DNA from: Rhizobiales bacterium 62-47 | GTDB lineage: Bacteria > Pseudomonadota > Alphaproteobacteria > Rhizobiales > Xanthobacteraceae | DNA length: 64,000 nt | NCBI GenBank assembly: GCA_001899255.1 | Contig: MKVX01000023.1 | Coordinates: 281,660 to 345,659 of the forward strand | Reading direction: 5' to 3' | Part shown: in pieces, positions 16,243 through 24,439 of the stretch | Layout of the letters: every line of letters begins with the position of its first letter | Numbering within the stretch: position 1 is the stretch's first letter | Position numbers and translations under genes: made by a program | The notes under the pieces: model-generated | The model's database searches: none | The model's input: the letters and a program-made list of their open reading frames with translations, nothing else | What the model was told of the DNA's origin: nothing

Positions 16243-18954
16243 TTATGCCGCCCGTTCCAGCTCGGCGGTCTGTTCCTTGAGCGCCGCGATCAATCCCGGC
16301 CGGTCAAACTTGGCGACGTAATCGTGGAATCCCGCCTGGCGGCCGCGTTCGATCGCCGCGGGAGAAATCATCGATGACAGCGCGATGATCGGCATCGACC
16401 GCAGGCGCTGGTCGGCACGAATGGATTCGGCGAATTCGAAACCATTCATCTCCGGCATTTCGATATCGGTCAGCACGGCATCGAACGCCTGGCCGGACCG
16501 CAGCGCGACGAGACCTTCCTGCGCACTGGTCGCGACCCGTACGCGATAGCCCGCAGCCTTGAGCACCGGCGCTAGCATGTTGCGGAAGAACGCCGAGTCA
16601 TCCACCAGCAGGATGGATTGCGCGCTGGCCGACGGACGCATTTCGCGGCGGCTGAACCAATCGGCGAACGCCATCGGCAGAAAGTGACCGACGTCGATCA
16701 CTTCGGTCGCCTGTCCCTTGATTACCGCCGAGCCGAGAATGCCGGCGCTGGTGCTGGCCACTTCGATGTGCAGCTTCTCTTCGACGATATCGATGATTTC
16801 ATCGACCACAAGGCCCATCGTACGGCCGTCGTCGGCAAAGACCAGAATCGGCTGCACGCCGCTGGTGCCGACGCTGACGCCATCCATCTCGACGAGCGGC
16901 ATCAGCTTGTCGCGATACTGCACCATGTGCCGGCCGTTCGATCGTTCGATCTTGTCGGCGGCGATTTCCTCGAGCCGCGTGATCAGCGCCAGCGGCACCG
17001 CCTTCGGCTGCATCGACCCGGCGCGGAACACCAGGAGCGACGTCAACTGCTCCGCCGAGCCGGCATGCGTCGCGGCATTCTCATCGGCGATTTCATGCTG
17101 CGCGGCGACCGACGTGCCGAGCGCCTGCGCGATGCCGTTGGGATCGATGATCATGATCACCGCGCCATCGCCAAGGATCGTGTTGCCGGAGAACATGCTG
17201 ATGTGGCGCAGCTTGGTCGACATCGGCTTGACGACGATTTCCTCGGTGTGGAACACGCCGTCGACGACAATTCCGAAGGTCTGGCTGCCGACCTGGGTGA
17301 CGACGATGAAGCCGTTCTCCGGATCGATCGAGGAGCCGTCGTCGATCTTGAGCAGCTTCTTCAGATGCATCAGCGGCAGCAGCTTGTTGCGCAGCCGCAA
17401 GACCGGCGTATCCTTGATGCGCTCGATGCGATGTTCGGAGTTGGCGCGCGCCCGCACCAGTTCGATCACCGCCAGCTGCGGAATCGCAAAGCGGTCGCCG
17501 GCGGCTTCGACAATCAATGCGGAGACGATCGCCAACGTCAGCGGGATCTTGACGGTGACGCTCGTGCCCTCGCCCGCCACCGACTTCACATCGATGGTGC
17601 CGCCGATCTGATCGATGTTGGTCCGCACCACGTCCATACCGACACCGCGACCGGAAACGCTGGTGACGGCGGCGGCAGTCGAGAAACCCGGCGCAAAGAT
17701 GAACTTGTGGATCTGCGCCTCGGTCATCTTCTCCAGATCGGATTCGGTGACGAGACCGTTGGCAATTGCCTTGGCCTTGATGCGCTCGGTGTTGAGGCCA
17801 CGGCCGTTGTCGGCGATGCAGATGATGATGTGGCCGCCTTCGTGATAAGCGGATAGGCGAATGGTCCCCTGTTCCGGCTTGCCGGCGTTGACGCGCTCGG
17901 TGGGCGTCTCGAGACCGTGATCGGCCGAGTTGCGCACCATATGCGTCAACGGGTCCTTGATCAGATCGAGCACCTGCCGATCGAGTTCGGTATCGGCTCC
18001 GTGCATCTCGAGTTCGATGTGCTTGCCGAGTTCGCTCGACAGATCGCGCACGATGCGCGGCAGCTTCTGCCAGGCGTTGCCGATCGGCTGCATGCGCGTC
18101 TTCATGACGCCTTCCTGCAGTTCGGCGGTGACGTTGGAGAGGCGCTGCAGCGGCACCTTGAATTCGTTCTCTTCGTTGCGCCGGCTGATCTCGAGCAGTT
18201 GATTGCGCGTCAGCACCAGCTCCGACACCATCGTCATCAGGTGTTCGAGCGTATCGACGTTGACGCGGATCGATTGATTGGCGACGCGATCGGCCTCGGC
18301 GGCTTCGGGTTCAGCGGCCATCTTGCGATGCGCCTGCTTGTCTGCTGCCTTGTCGACGGCCTTGGGCTTCTCCGCCACCGGCGCGGCAGGCGTCGGCGCA
18401 CCGGGCGCCAGCGGTGGCGAGGCAATGGTCTCGGTCGGCGTTTCGCGAAATGCGCGCTCAAGCTCATCGAGCGACACTTCGCCGGGACGCAGCGGACGTT
18501 CGAGCACCTGATACGGCATATCGCCGGACGCCGTTCCCGCTGCTGCAGGTTCGGCGGCGGGCGCGGCCATCGCCTGCATGCCGCGTTCGACCATCTCCTG
18601 CAACTGGTCGATCAGGTCCTGATCGGAGCCTTCCGGCTCGGCCTGTGTCGCTTCGAGCTGCGCCAGGATGTCCTTGATGCTGTCGATGGTGGTGAGGATC
18701 AGCGTCACGGCCTCGCCGGTCACCGGCATGCCGTCGCGAAATTTGCCCATCAGCGTTTCGGCGGCGTGCGCCAGCGACTCGAGCCGCGGCAGGCCCAGGA
18801 AGCCGCAGGTCCCCTTGATGGTGTGAACGAGGCGGAAAATGTTATCGAGGATCTTGGCGTTGTTCGGCTCCTGCTCAAACCGAACCAATTGATTATCGAC
18901 GACATCGAGACTTTCGTTGGTCTCGGTCAGGAATTCTCTCAGCAGATCATCCAT
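16243..18954 (-). CDS. cheA: Chemotaxis histidine kinase CheA with C-terminal receiver (hybrid)
   Basis: 903-residue hybrid kinase, longer than classical CheA (about 650). Order: Hpt domain with phospho-His44 in FRLVHTIKGTCGFLG; Ala/Pro-rich linker (130-220); dimerisation helices (ETLEHLMTMVSELV-type, here VDTLEHLMTMVSELVLTRN); HATPase (HMVRNSADHGLE as N box, ADNGRGL, GFSTAAAVTSVSGRGVGMDV); CheW-like domain; a second CheW-like module (about 640-760); and a receiver domain at the end (ILLVDDSAFFRNML, DAVLTDIEMPEMNGFEF). No P2 docking domain for CheY/CheB is evident. First gene of the che operon in front of cheW. Confidence 0.96.
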   Translation of the reverse strand: MDDLLREFLTETNESLDVVDNQLVRFEQEPNNAKILDNIFRLVHTIKGTCGFLGLPRLESLAHAAETLMGKFRDGMPVTGEAVTLILTTIDSIKDILAQLEATQAEPEGSDQDLIDQLQEMVERGMQAMAAPAAEPAAAGTASGDMPYQVLERPLRPGEVSLDELERAFRETPTETIASPPLAPGAPTPAAPVAEKPKAVDKAADKQAHRKMAAEPEAAEADRVANQSIRVNVDTLEHLMTMVSELVLTRNQLLEISRRNEENEFKVPLQRLSNVTAELQEGVMKTRMQPIGNAWQKLPRIVRDLSSELGKHIELEMHGADTELDRQVLDLIKDPLTHMVRNSADHGLETPTERVNAGKPEQGTIRLSAYHEGGHIIICIADNGRGLNTERIKAKAIANGLVTESDLEKMTEAQIHKFIFAPGFSTAAAVTSVSGRGVGMDVVRTNIDQIGGTIDVKSVAGEGTSVTVKIPLTLAIVSALIVEAAGDRFAIPQLAVIELVRARANSEHRIERIKDTPVLRLRNKLLPLMHLKKLLKIDDGSSIDPENGFIVVTQVGSQTFGIVVDGVFHTEEIVVKPMSTKLRHISMFSGNTILGDGAVIMIIDPNGIAQALGTSVAAQHEIADENAATHAGSAEQLTSLLVFRAGSMQPKAVPLALITRLEEIAADKIERSNGRHMVQYRDKLMPLVEMDGVSVGTSGVQPILVFADDGRTMGLVVDEIIDIVEEKLHIEVASTSAGILGSAVIKGQATEVIDVGHFLPMAFADWFSRREMRPSASAQSILLVDDSAFFRNMLAPVLKAAGYRVRVATSAQEGLVALRSGQAFDAVLTDIEMPEMNGFEFAESIRADQRLRSMPIIALSSMISPAAIERGRQAGFHDYVAKFDRPGLIAALKEQTAELERAA

Positions 18955-19097
18955 GAAACTCAGGCCTTGAACACACAGGCGCGCGACATCGTCACGCCTC
19001 TTCCGGGTTCAGCCAGTGTCCATGCAAAGCGTTTAATATTAGTTGCGTAAGCGCCACCAGATACCGCAAACACAACCGTGCGTAGTCCGCCGGATGC

Positions 19098-19128
19098 GGC
19101 AACGATCCGTTAACCATGGATCGTTGCC
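19098..19128. terminator. Perfect inverted repeat after chpT
   Basis: GGCAACGATCC and GGATCGTTGCC, an 11-bp perfect stem, with a nine-base loop containing TTAACCAT. It lies eight bases after the chpT stop. As RNA it would be a strong hairpin, but no T-run follows on the minus strand. The loop sequence resembles a CtrA half site, so a DNA role upstream of cheA is an alternative. Confidence 0.5.
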
Positions 19129-19135
19129 GTGCGCC

Positions 19136-19795
19136 TTATGACGACGCGGTGACCACGATGGCATCGCCTTCCGGCGCAAGTCCCACCGTCATGCCGCAGG
19201 ACTGCGCCAGCAGGCGCGTGTAATAAGGCTGCACCGCATGGGCATCCACGGCGTTGAGCGGCCCGGAAGCCAGCATGTCGGCGATGTTCTGCGGCAGCCG
19301 CGCATTCAAGCCATTGGCGGTCACGCGGAAGCCGATCGTATCGCCCTCGCCCACCGGATCCACCGTCAGCACACCACCGCGCGGAATGGTCTGCTGCGCG
19401 ATCACCATCATGTTCAGCAGCAGCTTGACGCGATTTTTGGCCAGCAGCACGCGCGGCAGATTCCACACCACCTTGGTCTTCTCGTCCTCGAGCTGGCCGC
19501 GCGCCATGGTCTGCGCATCGCCGAGGTCGATCTGCGCGCCCGCCGAACCGGCGGCACCGAAGGCAAGCCGGCAGAACTGCAGCCGGGCTGACGCCGTCCG
19601 GGCGCTCTTGCGGATCAGGTCGAGCGCGAATTCGCGGTCGTCGGGCTTGGGATTGTCATCCAGCACCTCGAGTCCGTTGACGATGGCGCCGACCGGGCTG
19701 ATCAGATCATGGCACACGCGCGAACACAGCAGTGCAGCCAGTTCGAGCGCGTCGGGAGCCGGCACGGCAACGGGAGATGGCGGGGTGTCGGACAT
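19136..19795 (-). CDS. chpT: Histidine phosphotransferase ChpT
   Basis: 219-residue phosphotransferase passing phosphate from the hybrid kinase CckA to CtrA (and CpdR). The phospho-His is His29 in CSRVCHDLISPVGAIVNGLE, in the helical dimerisation hairpin; the C-terminal half is a degenerate, non-ATP-binding HATPase-like fold, as in ChpT. The ATG at 19795 has AGGAAGG upstream. Two GANTC sites (19839 and 19879) are in the divergent spacer to cysQ. Proximity to ctrA and the che operon puts the CtrA relay and motility in one neighbourhood; CckA is not in the window. Confidence 0.88.
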   Translation of the reverse strand: MSDTPPSPVAVPAPDALELAALLCSRVCHDLISPVGAIVNGLEVLDDNPKPDDREFALDLIRKSARTASARLQFCRLAFGAAGSAGAQIDLGDAQTMARGQLEDEKTKVVWNLPRVLLAKNRVKLLLNMMVIAQQTIPRGGVLTVDPVGEGDTIGFRVTANGLNARLPQNIADMLASGPLNAVDAHAVQPYYTRLLAQSCGMTVGLAPEGDAIVVTASS

Positions 19796-20012
19796 TTGAC
19801 CTTCCTGGAGACCGTTATGGGGAGACCGCGAGTGGTCGGATTCCAGCACGCATTCGCATTTCGGCAGGTGTCTTGGACGAATCAGGCGTGTTTTATGGTT
19901 TGATACACTGTGGACGCCTAAGCTGCCAGCACGCGGGGACGCAAGGCGCCGTTGCAGGATCAAGGATCGCCGCCGATCCGCATTTCGGGCCCGGCGGTGA
20001 AAGTTTCATCAG

Positions 20013-20855
20013 ATGTCACGTCAGAGCCCATCCACCCCTCCCGCAACCATCGACGCAGCCGCCATGCTGGCGCTGATCGAACCGCTGACGACACTGGTGA
20101 TCGAAGCGGGCGTGGCGATCTGCGCGGTTCGGCGCGGCACCGTGAACGTCAACAAGAAATCCGATGGCTCGCCGGTAACACAAGCCGACCTCGCCGCCGA
20201 CCGCATCATCGCGGATGGCCTGGCGCGGCTGTGTCCTCACGTCCGCATGTTGTCGGAAGAACGCGCCGCCGGCGTCGCCACGCCGTTCGAGAACAGCTTC
20301 TTCCTGATCGATCCGCTGGATGGAACCAAGGAGTTCATCGCGGGCCGCGACGAGTTCACTGTCAATCTCGCGCTGGTGACCGATGGCGTGCCGGCGCTCG
20401 GCATCGTTGGCGCGCCGGCGCTCGGTCTGGTCTGGCGCGGCATCGTCGGCCATGGCGCCGAACGCATCCGCATCGATGGCGATACGTCCGCCCGCGCGGT
20501 CGAGCCGATCCACACTCGCCCGCATCCGCCGGGCAGCCCCTGGCGGGCGGCGGTCAGCCGTTCGCACGGCGACCCGGACACCGAGGCGTTTATCGCGCGC
20601 CTTCCCAGCGCCACCACGGAAACGTTGGGGTCGGCGCTCAAATTCTGTCACGTCGCCGATGGCCGGATCGATATCTATCCGCGCCTGTCACCGACCTCGG
20701 AATGGGATATCGGCGCCGGCCACGCGGTTGTCGTCGCGGCCGGCGGCCGCGTCGCCGACAGCAAGGGCCATGCCCTGCGTTTTGGTACCGGGCGGAACAA
20801 CTTTCTGGTGCCGGACTTCATCGCCTGGGGCGATCCAACCGCGACACCCTTTTGA
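20013..20855 (+). CDS. cysQ: 3'(2'),5'-bisphosphate nucleotidase CysQ
   Basis: 280-residue Mg-dependent, lithium-sensitive phosphatase of the inositol monophosphatase family, removing the 3' phosphate of PAP/PAPS formed in sulfate assimilation. Metal-binding motifs: EE in MLSEERAA (near residue 82), DPLDGTKEF (near 100) and WDIGAGHAV (near 230). The DGTKEF form points to CysQ rather than SuhB. Starts divergently from chpT and converges with the YHS gene, 27 bases between stops. Confidence 0.9.
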   Translation: MSRQSPSTPPATIDAAAMLALIEPLTTLVIEAGVAICAVRRGTVNVNKKSDGSPVTQADLAADRIIADGLARLCPHVRMLSEERAAGVATPFENSFFLIDPLDGTKEFIAGRDEFTVNLALVTDGVPALGIVGAPALGLVWRGIVGHGAERIRIDGDTSARAVEPIHTRPHPPGSPWRAAVSRSHGDPDTEAFIARLPSATTETLGSALKFCHVADGRIDIYPRLSPTSEWDIGAGHAVVVAAGGRVADSKGHALRFGTGRNNFLVPDFIAWGDPTATPF

Positions 20856-20861
20856 CGATCC

Positions 20862-20882
20862 GGCCCGCAAGGCTTGCGGCCC
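20862..20882. terminator. Hairpin between convergent cysQ and YHS genes
   Basis: CCGCAAG and CTTGCGG form a near-perfect inverted repeat in the 27 bases between two convergent stop codons. No strong T-run, so a weak bidirectional terminator at best. Confidence 0.4.
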
Positions 20883-21389
20883 TCAGCGCGCCAACGTTTC
20901 CCTGAGATCGGGCCAGCGCCGATTGGCCTCGCGCAACACCGCGGCCGGATCGGCGGCAAAGGCATTGCGGCTCTCTACCCGCCCGAACAGATAGAGGCGC
21001 TGGCCGGCGATCAGCCAGAACTGCGGATTGCCGGGATAGGCCACGCCGCGTGCGACATCGACCGGGTCGTAGCCGCCGAATTGCGGGCCATAAATCTCTG
21101 GATGGGCGAGAAAAAACACCCGGTTGTCATCATTCTGGAAGCGCCAGACGACGCCTGCCGCGGAGCTTTCGACATCGGCGCGGCCCAACACCACGCGGCC
21201 TTCGGTGAAATACGCCACCGGATCGACACCGCCGATGGCCAGACCGGTGAGACGATCCGCCACCACCCGCTCCGTCGTGGCCGCCAGCAGCCCGGAATGC
21301 ATGGCCGAGCCCATGACAGCCGCAACCGTCAGGCTGATCAAGGCTATTCCACGGCGCCAACCGTTTTTTTCCTGCCGCCGTGCGGTCAT
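20883..21389 (-). CDS. YHS domain-containing exported or membrane-anchored protein
   Basis: 168 residues. A hydrophobic segment (GIALISLTVAAVMGSAMHS, about residues 14-32) acts as signal or anchor, followed by a YHS-type domain (GGVDPVAYFTEGRVVLG, WRFQNDDNRVFFLAHPEIYGPQFGGY). YHS domains are often found with metal-handling proteins, but the function here is unknown. The ATG at 21389 is chosen over a TTG at 21431 because the extra residues look non-coding. Divergent from eipA; the shared spacer carries paired GANTC sites. Confidence 0.75.
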   Translation of the reverse strand: MTARRQEKNGWRRGIALISLTVAAVMGSAMHSGLLAATTERVVADRLTGLAIGGVDPVAYFTEGRVVLGRADVESSAAGVVWRFQNDDNRVFFLAHPEIYGPQFGGYDPVDVARGVAYPGNPQFWLIAGQRLYLFGRVESRNAFAADPAAVLREANRRWPDLRETLAR

Positions 21390-21404
21390 AGTTGATGTCG
21401 ATAA

Positions 21405-21414
21405 GATTCGAATC
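21405..21414. promoter_or_regulatory. Back-to-back GANTC sites upstream of eipA
   Basis: GATTCGAATC: two CcrM target sites abutting in a perfect palindrome, 85 bases before eipA and 16 bases before the YHS gene start. Suggests methylation-sensitive, cell-cycle-linked expression. Confidence 0.4.
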
Positions 21415-21498
21415 GGGGACAATGGACGCAACCTAGGACCAAGCCTGTCAGCGCAAGGTTAAGGTCGCAGCCATGATTTTAAGATCCAGGGGTTTCAC

Positions 21499-22077
21499 AT
21501 GACTTTCGCTTCACGCCTCGTCGCACTGGTGCTTACGGTGATGACGTTGTGGGCGTTGCCGGCTTCGGCGCAGCAAGCAGCCTCGCGGGGGCGCGGCACC
21601 TATGCGCCCGAGGAACTGGTCGGCGCCGGACACAAATTCTTCGGCAACGTGTCGCGCGGGCTGGCGTCGGTCATCGAACGCGCGGTCAGTCAGTGGGGAT
21701 TGCCGAACGGCTACATTCTCGGCGAGGAAGGCAGCGGCGCTTTCGTTGCCGGGCTGCGCTACGGCGAAGGCACGCTCTACACCAAGAACGCCGGCGACCT
21801 GAAGGTCTACTGGCAAGGCCCGTCGGTCGGTTTCGACTGGGGCGGCGATGGCGCCCGCACCATGACGCTGGTCTATAACCTGCCCGCGACCAACGCGATC
21901 TACCAGCGCTTCGCCGGTATCGACGGCTCGGCCTACATCGTCGGCGGCTTCGGCATGACGGCGCTGACCGCCAACGACATCGTGCTGGTGCCGATCCGCT
22001 CCGGCCTCGGTTTGCGGCTCGGCGCCAACATCGGCTACCTCAAATACACCCCGCAGCCGACCTGGAATCCCTTCTAG
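21499..22077 (+). CDS. eipA: EipA family periplasmic envelope protein (DUF1134)
   Basis: 192 residues with a clean signal peptide (MTFASRLVALVLTVMTLWALPASA). The mature part has the glycine-rich DUF1134 core: GYILGEEGSGAFVAGLRYGEG, WQGPSVGFDWGGDG and the terminal YLKYTPQPTWNPF. In Brucella, EipA is a periplasmic envelope-integrity protein whose gene is under CtrA control; a similar role is inferred. AGGGG lies upstream of the ATG. The adjacent GANTC pair fits cell-cycle-linked expression. Confidence 0.85.
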   Translation: MTFASRLVALVLTVMTLWALPASAQQAASRGRGTYAPEELVGAGHKFFGNVSRGLASVIERAVSQWGLPNGYILGEEGSGAFVAGLRYGEGTLYTKNAGDLKVYWQGPSVGFDWGGDGARTMTLVYNLPATNAIYQRFAGIDGSAYIVGGFGMTALTANDIVLVPIRSGLGLRLGANIGYLKYTPQPTWNPF

Positions 22078-22267
22078 CGGGGACGTCAGACGTCCACGCA
22101 ACGCACGATCTCAGCGTCGCCCGGCAACTGTGTCGGGGTGGCGCGGATATTGCCGTTGCGGGCTTGCTGCATGGGGTGCGCGCGTGTCAAATCCATCCCG
22201 TTAGCCGGGTTGGCCCCGGCCACGCGCGGCAATGTCGCCCGCGGATGTCTGGTGCGGAGATTCATCC

Positions 22268-23440
22268 ATGGTTGAGCCGATCATGTATATGGCGATCGGT
22301 TTTCTGGTCTCGATGCTGATCGGACTGATGATCTTCCCGCTGGTGCACAACCGCGCGGTGCGCCTGACCACGAAACGCCTGCAGGACGCCGCCCCGGTGT
22401 CGCTGGCCGAAATTCAGGCCGACAAGGACCAGCTGCGCGCCGAATTCGCCGTCGCCGCGCGGCGGCTGGAAACGCTTGTCGAGCAACACAAGAGCAAGAC
22501 CACGAGCCAGGCGGCCGAGATCGGCAAGAAGACCGACGCCATCAACCGCATGAAGATCGAGCTCGGCGACAAGACGGCGGCGATCTTCGCGCTGCAGGCG
22601 CGCGAACAGGCGCTGACCGAGCAACTGCAGGCTATCACCACCGAGTCGACGGCGAAATCGCAATCGCTGCAATCCACCGAGTTGACGCTGAGCGAACGCC
22701 AGAACGAACTGGCGCGCCTCACCGCCGAACTCGCCGAGCGGTCGCAAACCATCCAGAACCTGCAGCTCGAATTGAGCACCGCCAGGGTGACGATCGAGAC
22801 GCTGACCAGCCGTCTCGAGGGCACCGAGAAGGATCTCGCCGTCACCCGGCAGAAGCTTGAGCAGCAGCGCATCGAAACCGCAACCACGGCAAGCGAACTG
22901 GCCGACGCGCGCAGCCGCGTCGACAATCTCAGCCAGCGAGTCAGCGATCTCGACCGGCAGTTCGTCGAACAGTTGAAGGAGACCGAGACGCAGGCCCGGC
23001 GCGCCGACAACCTGCAAACCCTCATGGTGGCGAAAGACTCGCAATTGGCCGCCGGCACCAATCACAACACCGGCGTTGCGGCCGACGCATCCAACAGCCC
23101 CGACGCCGTCGCCACACAATTGCAGGCCACCGAAGACGAGCGCGCCCGGCTGCAAAGCGACCTCGCCGCCATGAGGCAACAGGCGGAAAGCGCATGGATC
23201 AACGAGCGCACGGAAAATGCGCTGCTGCGCGAGCGCATCAACGATATTGCGGCCGAAGTGGCCAAGCTGGCGCTGACGCTGGAGGGGCCGGAGTCGCCGA
23301 TCAAGGCCATTCTGGCGGCAGATATCGCCACCCCCGCAAGGCCCGGCAACGGCGCGGCGCCCGCCGCACCCGCGACGCTGGCCGACCGGATTCGCGCCTT
23401 GCAGGCCCGCACCGGGCAATCCAACCGGCATCCCGGCTGA
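22268..23440 (+). CDS. Membrane-anchored long coiled-coil protein
   Basis: 390 residues, function unknown. An N-terminal membrane helix (MYMAIGFLVSMLIGLMIFPLV, residues 6-26) is followed by about 270 residues of nearly continuous coiled coil, rich in Gln, Glu, Thr, Lys and Arg (for example QAREQALTEQLQAI), and an Ala/Pro-rich C-terminal tail. No catalytic motif. The layout (single helix and long cytoplasmic or periplasmic coil) suggests a scaffold, tether or DNA-dynamics role like other membrane coiled coils. The ATG at 22268 is preceded by GGAGA. Confidence 0.75.
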   Translation: MVEPIMYMAIGFLVSMLIGLMIFPLVHNRAVRLTTKRLQDAAPVSLAEIQADKDQLRAEFAVAARRLETLVEQHKSKTTSQAAEIGKKTDAINRMKIELGDKTAAIFALQAREQALTEQLQAITTESTAKSQSLQSTELTLSERQNELARLTAELAERSQTIQNLQLELSTARVTIETLTSRLEGTEKDLAVTRQKLEQQRIETATTASELADARSRVDNLSQRVSDLDRQFVEQLKETETQARRADNLQTLMVAKDSQLAAGTNHNTGVAADASNSPDAVATQLQATEDERARLQSDLAAMRQQAESAWINERTENALLRERINDIAAEVAKLALTLEGPESPIKAILAADIATPARPGNGAAPAAPATLADRIRALQARTGQSNRHPG

Positions 23441-23548
23441 GCCGATCCGCCGACCACGCTTGACACCCCATCGCCCACTTCGTAAATCGCCCCGGTAAGC
23501 ATCGTGATGCCTGATCGGGAGGTCCCGGCGGTAATTGCGGAGCATCCC

Positions 23549-23623
23549 GGGCGCATAGCTCAGCGGGAGAGCGTTCCCTTCACACGGGAGAGGTCCAAGG
23601 TTCGATCCCTTGTGCGCCCACCA
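23549..23623 (+). tRNA. tRNA-Val (CAC)
   Basis: 75-nt cloverleaf with encoded CCA. Acceptor GGGCGCA/TGCGCCC, D arm GCTC/GAGC, anticodon loop TTCACAC with anticodon CAC, T arm CAAGG-TTCGATC-CCTTG. Stands alone between the coiled-coil gene and an exported protein gene. Confidence 0.95.
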
Positions 23624-23637
23624 TTTTCAATATTCCG

Positions 23638-23769
23638 ATGCGCCTCGATCCGCTTCAGCGACTGATCGTCAATCGGCAAATACTCAACCCCAGACCCAAC
23701 AACTGGCGGCTGGTTGCCGGGCTGGCCCTTGGCTGCGTCGTCGCCGTCGCGCTGCTGATGATGCACTAG
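23638..23769 (+). CDS. Possible 43-residue membrane peptide after tRNA-Val
   Basis: A short frame 14 bases after the tRNA, beginning MRLDPLQRLIVNRQILNPRP and ending with one hydrophobic helix (WRLVAGLALGCVVAVALLMM). The charge layout is like a real small single-pass protein, but there is no ribosome site and no family known to me. Could be expressed from the tRNA transcript or be chance. Confidence 0.35.
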   Translation: MRLDPLQRLIVNRQILNPRPNNWRLVAGLALGCVVAVALLMMH

Positions 23770-23965
23770 GGCCGAACACGACAGTCAAAGTCCATCGGCA
23801 CGCATCCTTCCTGCATCGGCCGGTACGCATCGCCGGCCGCAGCGGCGAAATCGATAGGTGCCCGCCCGCGCCTTGAGATACGATCCCGCCATTGAGTCTC
23901 GAATCGACTTCTCGATCACCGCTCTGTTCGACCTGAAGCACTTACCCTTGCAAAGGATATTCCCA

Positions 23966-24403
23966 ATGCGCTCGTTCGGATTTCGTTCAGCCCTCGTTGC
24001 CCTGATTGCCGCAGCCGGCATGACGCTGGCGTCCGCCGCTCACGCCGATAGCGGCACGATCCGCATTTCGGTGGTCAAAGGCGGATGGTTCATCGGCGCG
24101 TCGGGCGGCAGCGGCACGCTGACGTTTCGCGGGCGTCGTTATCCGCTGTCGATCGGCGGCCTGAGCGCGGGTCTCGTGTTCGGCGCGTCGCAGACCTACC
24201 TGTCGGGCACCGTCACCAACATCTATCGTCCGTCCGACGTTGCCGGTGTTTACGGAGCAGCCGGTGCCGGTGCCGCCGTCGGACGCGGCGTCGGCGCCAT
24301 CGTGCTGAGCAACGAAAAGGGCGCGGTGCTGACCATGCAGGGCCGCCAGACCGGACTGATGGTGAACGCCGATCTCAGCGGGCTGGCGATCTCGCTGCGC
24401 TAA
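23966..24403 (+). CDS. Exported glycine-rich protein of unknown function
   Basis: 145 residues with signal peptide (MRSFGFRSALVALIAAAGMTLASAAHA). The mature part is glycine-rich with alternating hydrophobics, likely beta-rich (GGWFIGASGGSGTLTFRG, GAAGAGAAVGRGVGAIVLS). It is faintly like the EipA core in composition but not assignable. The ATG at 23966 follows AAGGATA. Two GANTC sites (23894 and 23901) lie about 65 bases upstream. Confidence 0.7.
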   Translation: MRSFGFRSALVALIAAAGMTLASAAHADSGTIRISVVKGGWFIGASGGSGTLTFRGRRYPLSIGGLSAGLVFGASQTYLSGTVTNIYRPSDVAGVYGAAGAGAAVGRGVGAIVLSNEKGAVLTMQGRQTGLMVNADLSGLAISLR

Positions 24404-24419
24404 TCCACGCGGATCGTAT

Positions 24420-24439
24420 CGACGCGCTACGGCGCGTCG
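24420..24439. terminator. Hairpin between convergent genes
   Basis: CGACGCGC-TACG-GCGCGTCG, a perfect 8-bp stem with a tetraloop, exactly filling the space before the stop codon of the convergent ThDP enzyme gene. No T-run; likely a bidirectional transcript end. Confidence 0.5.

Noticed and set aside
16618-17856. Long plus-strand open frame of 412 codons
   Set aside because: Antisense to cheA, with His/Asp/Arg-rich shadow composition and no family resemblance.
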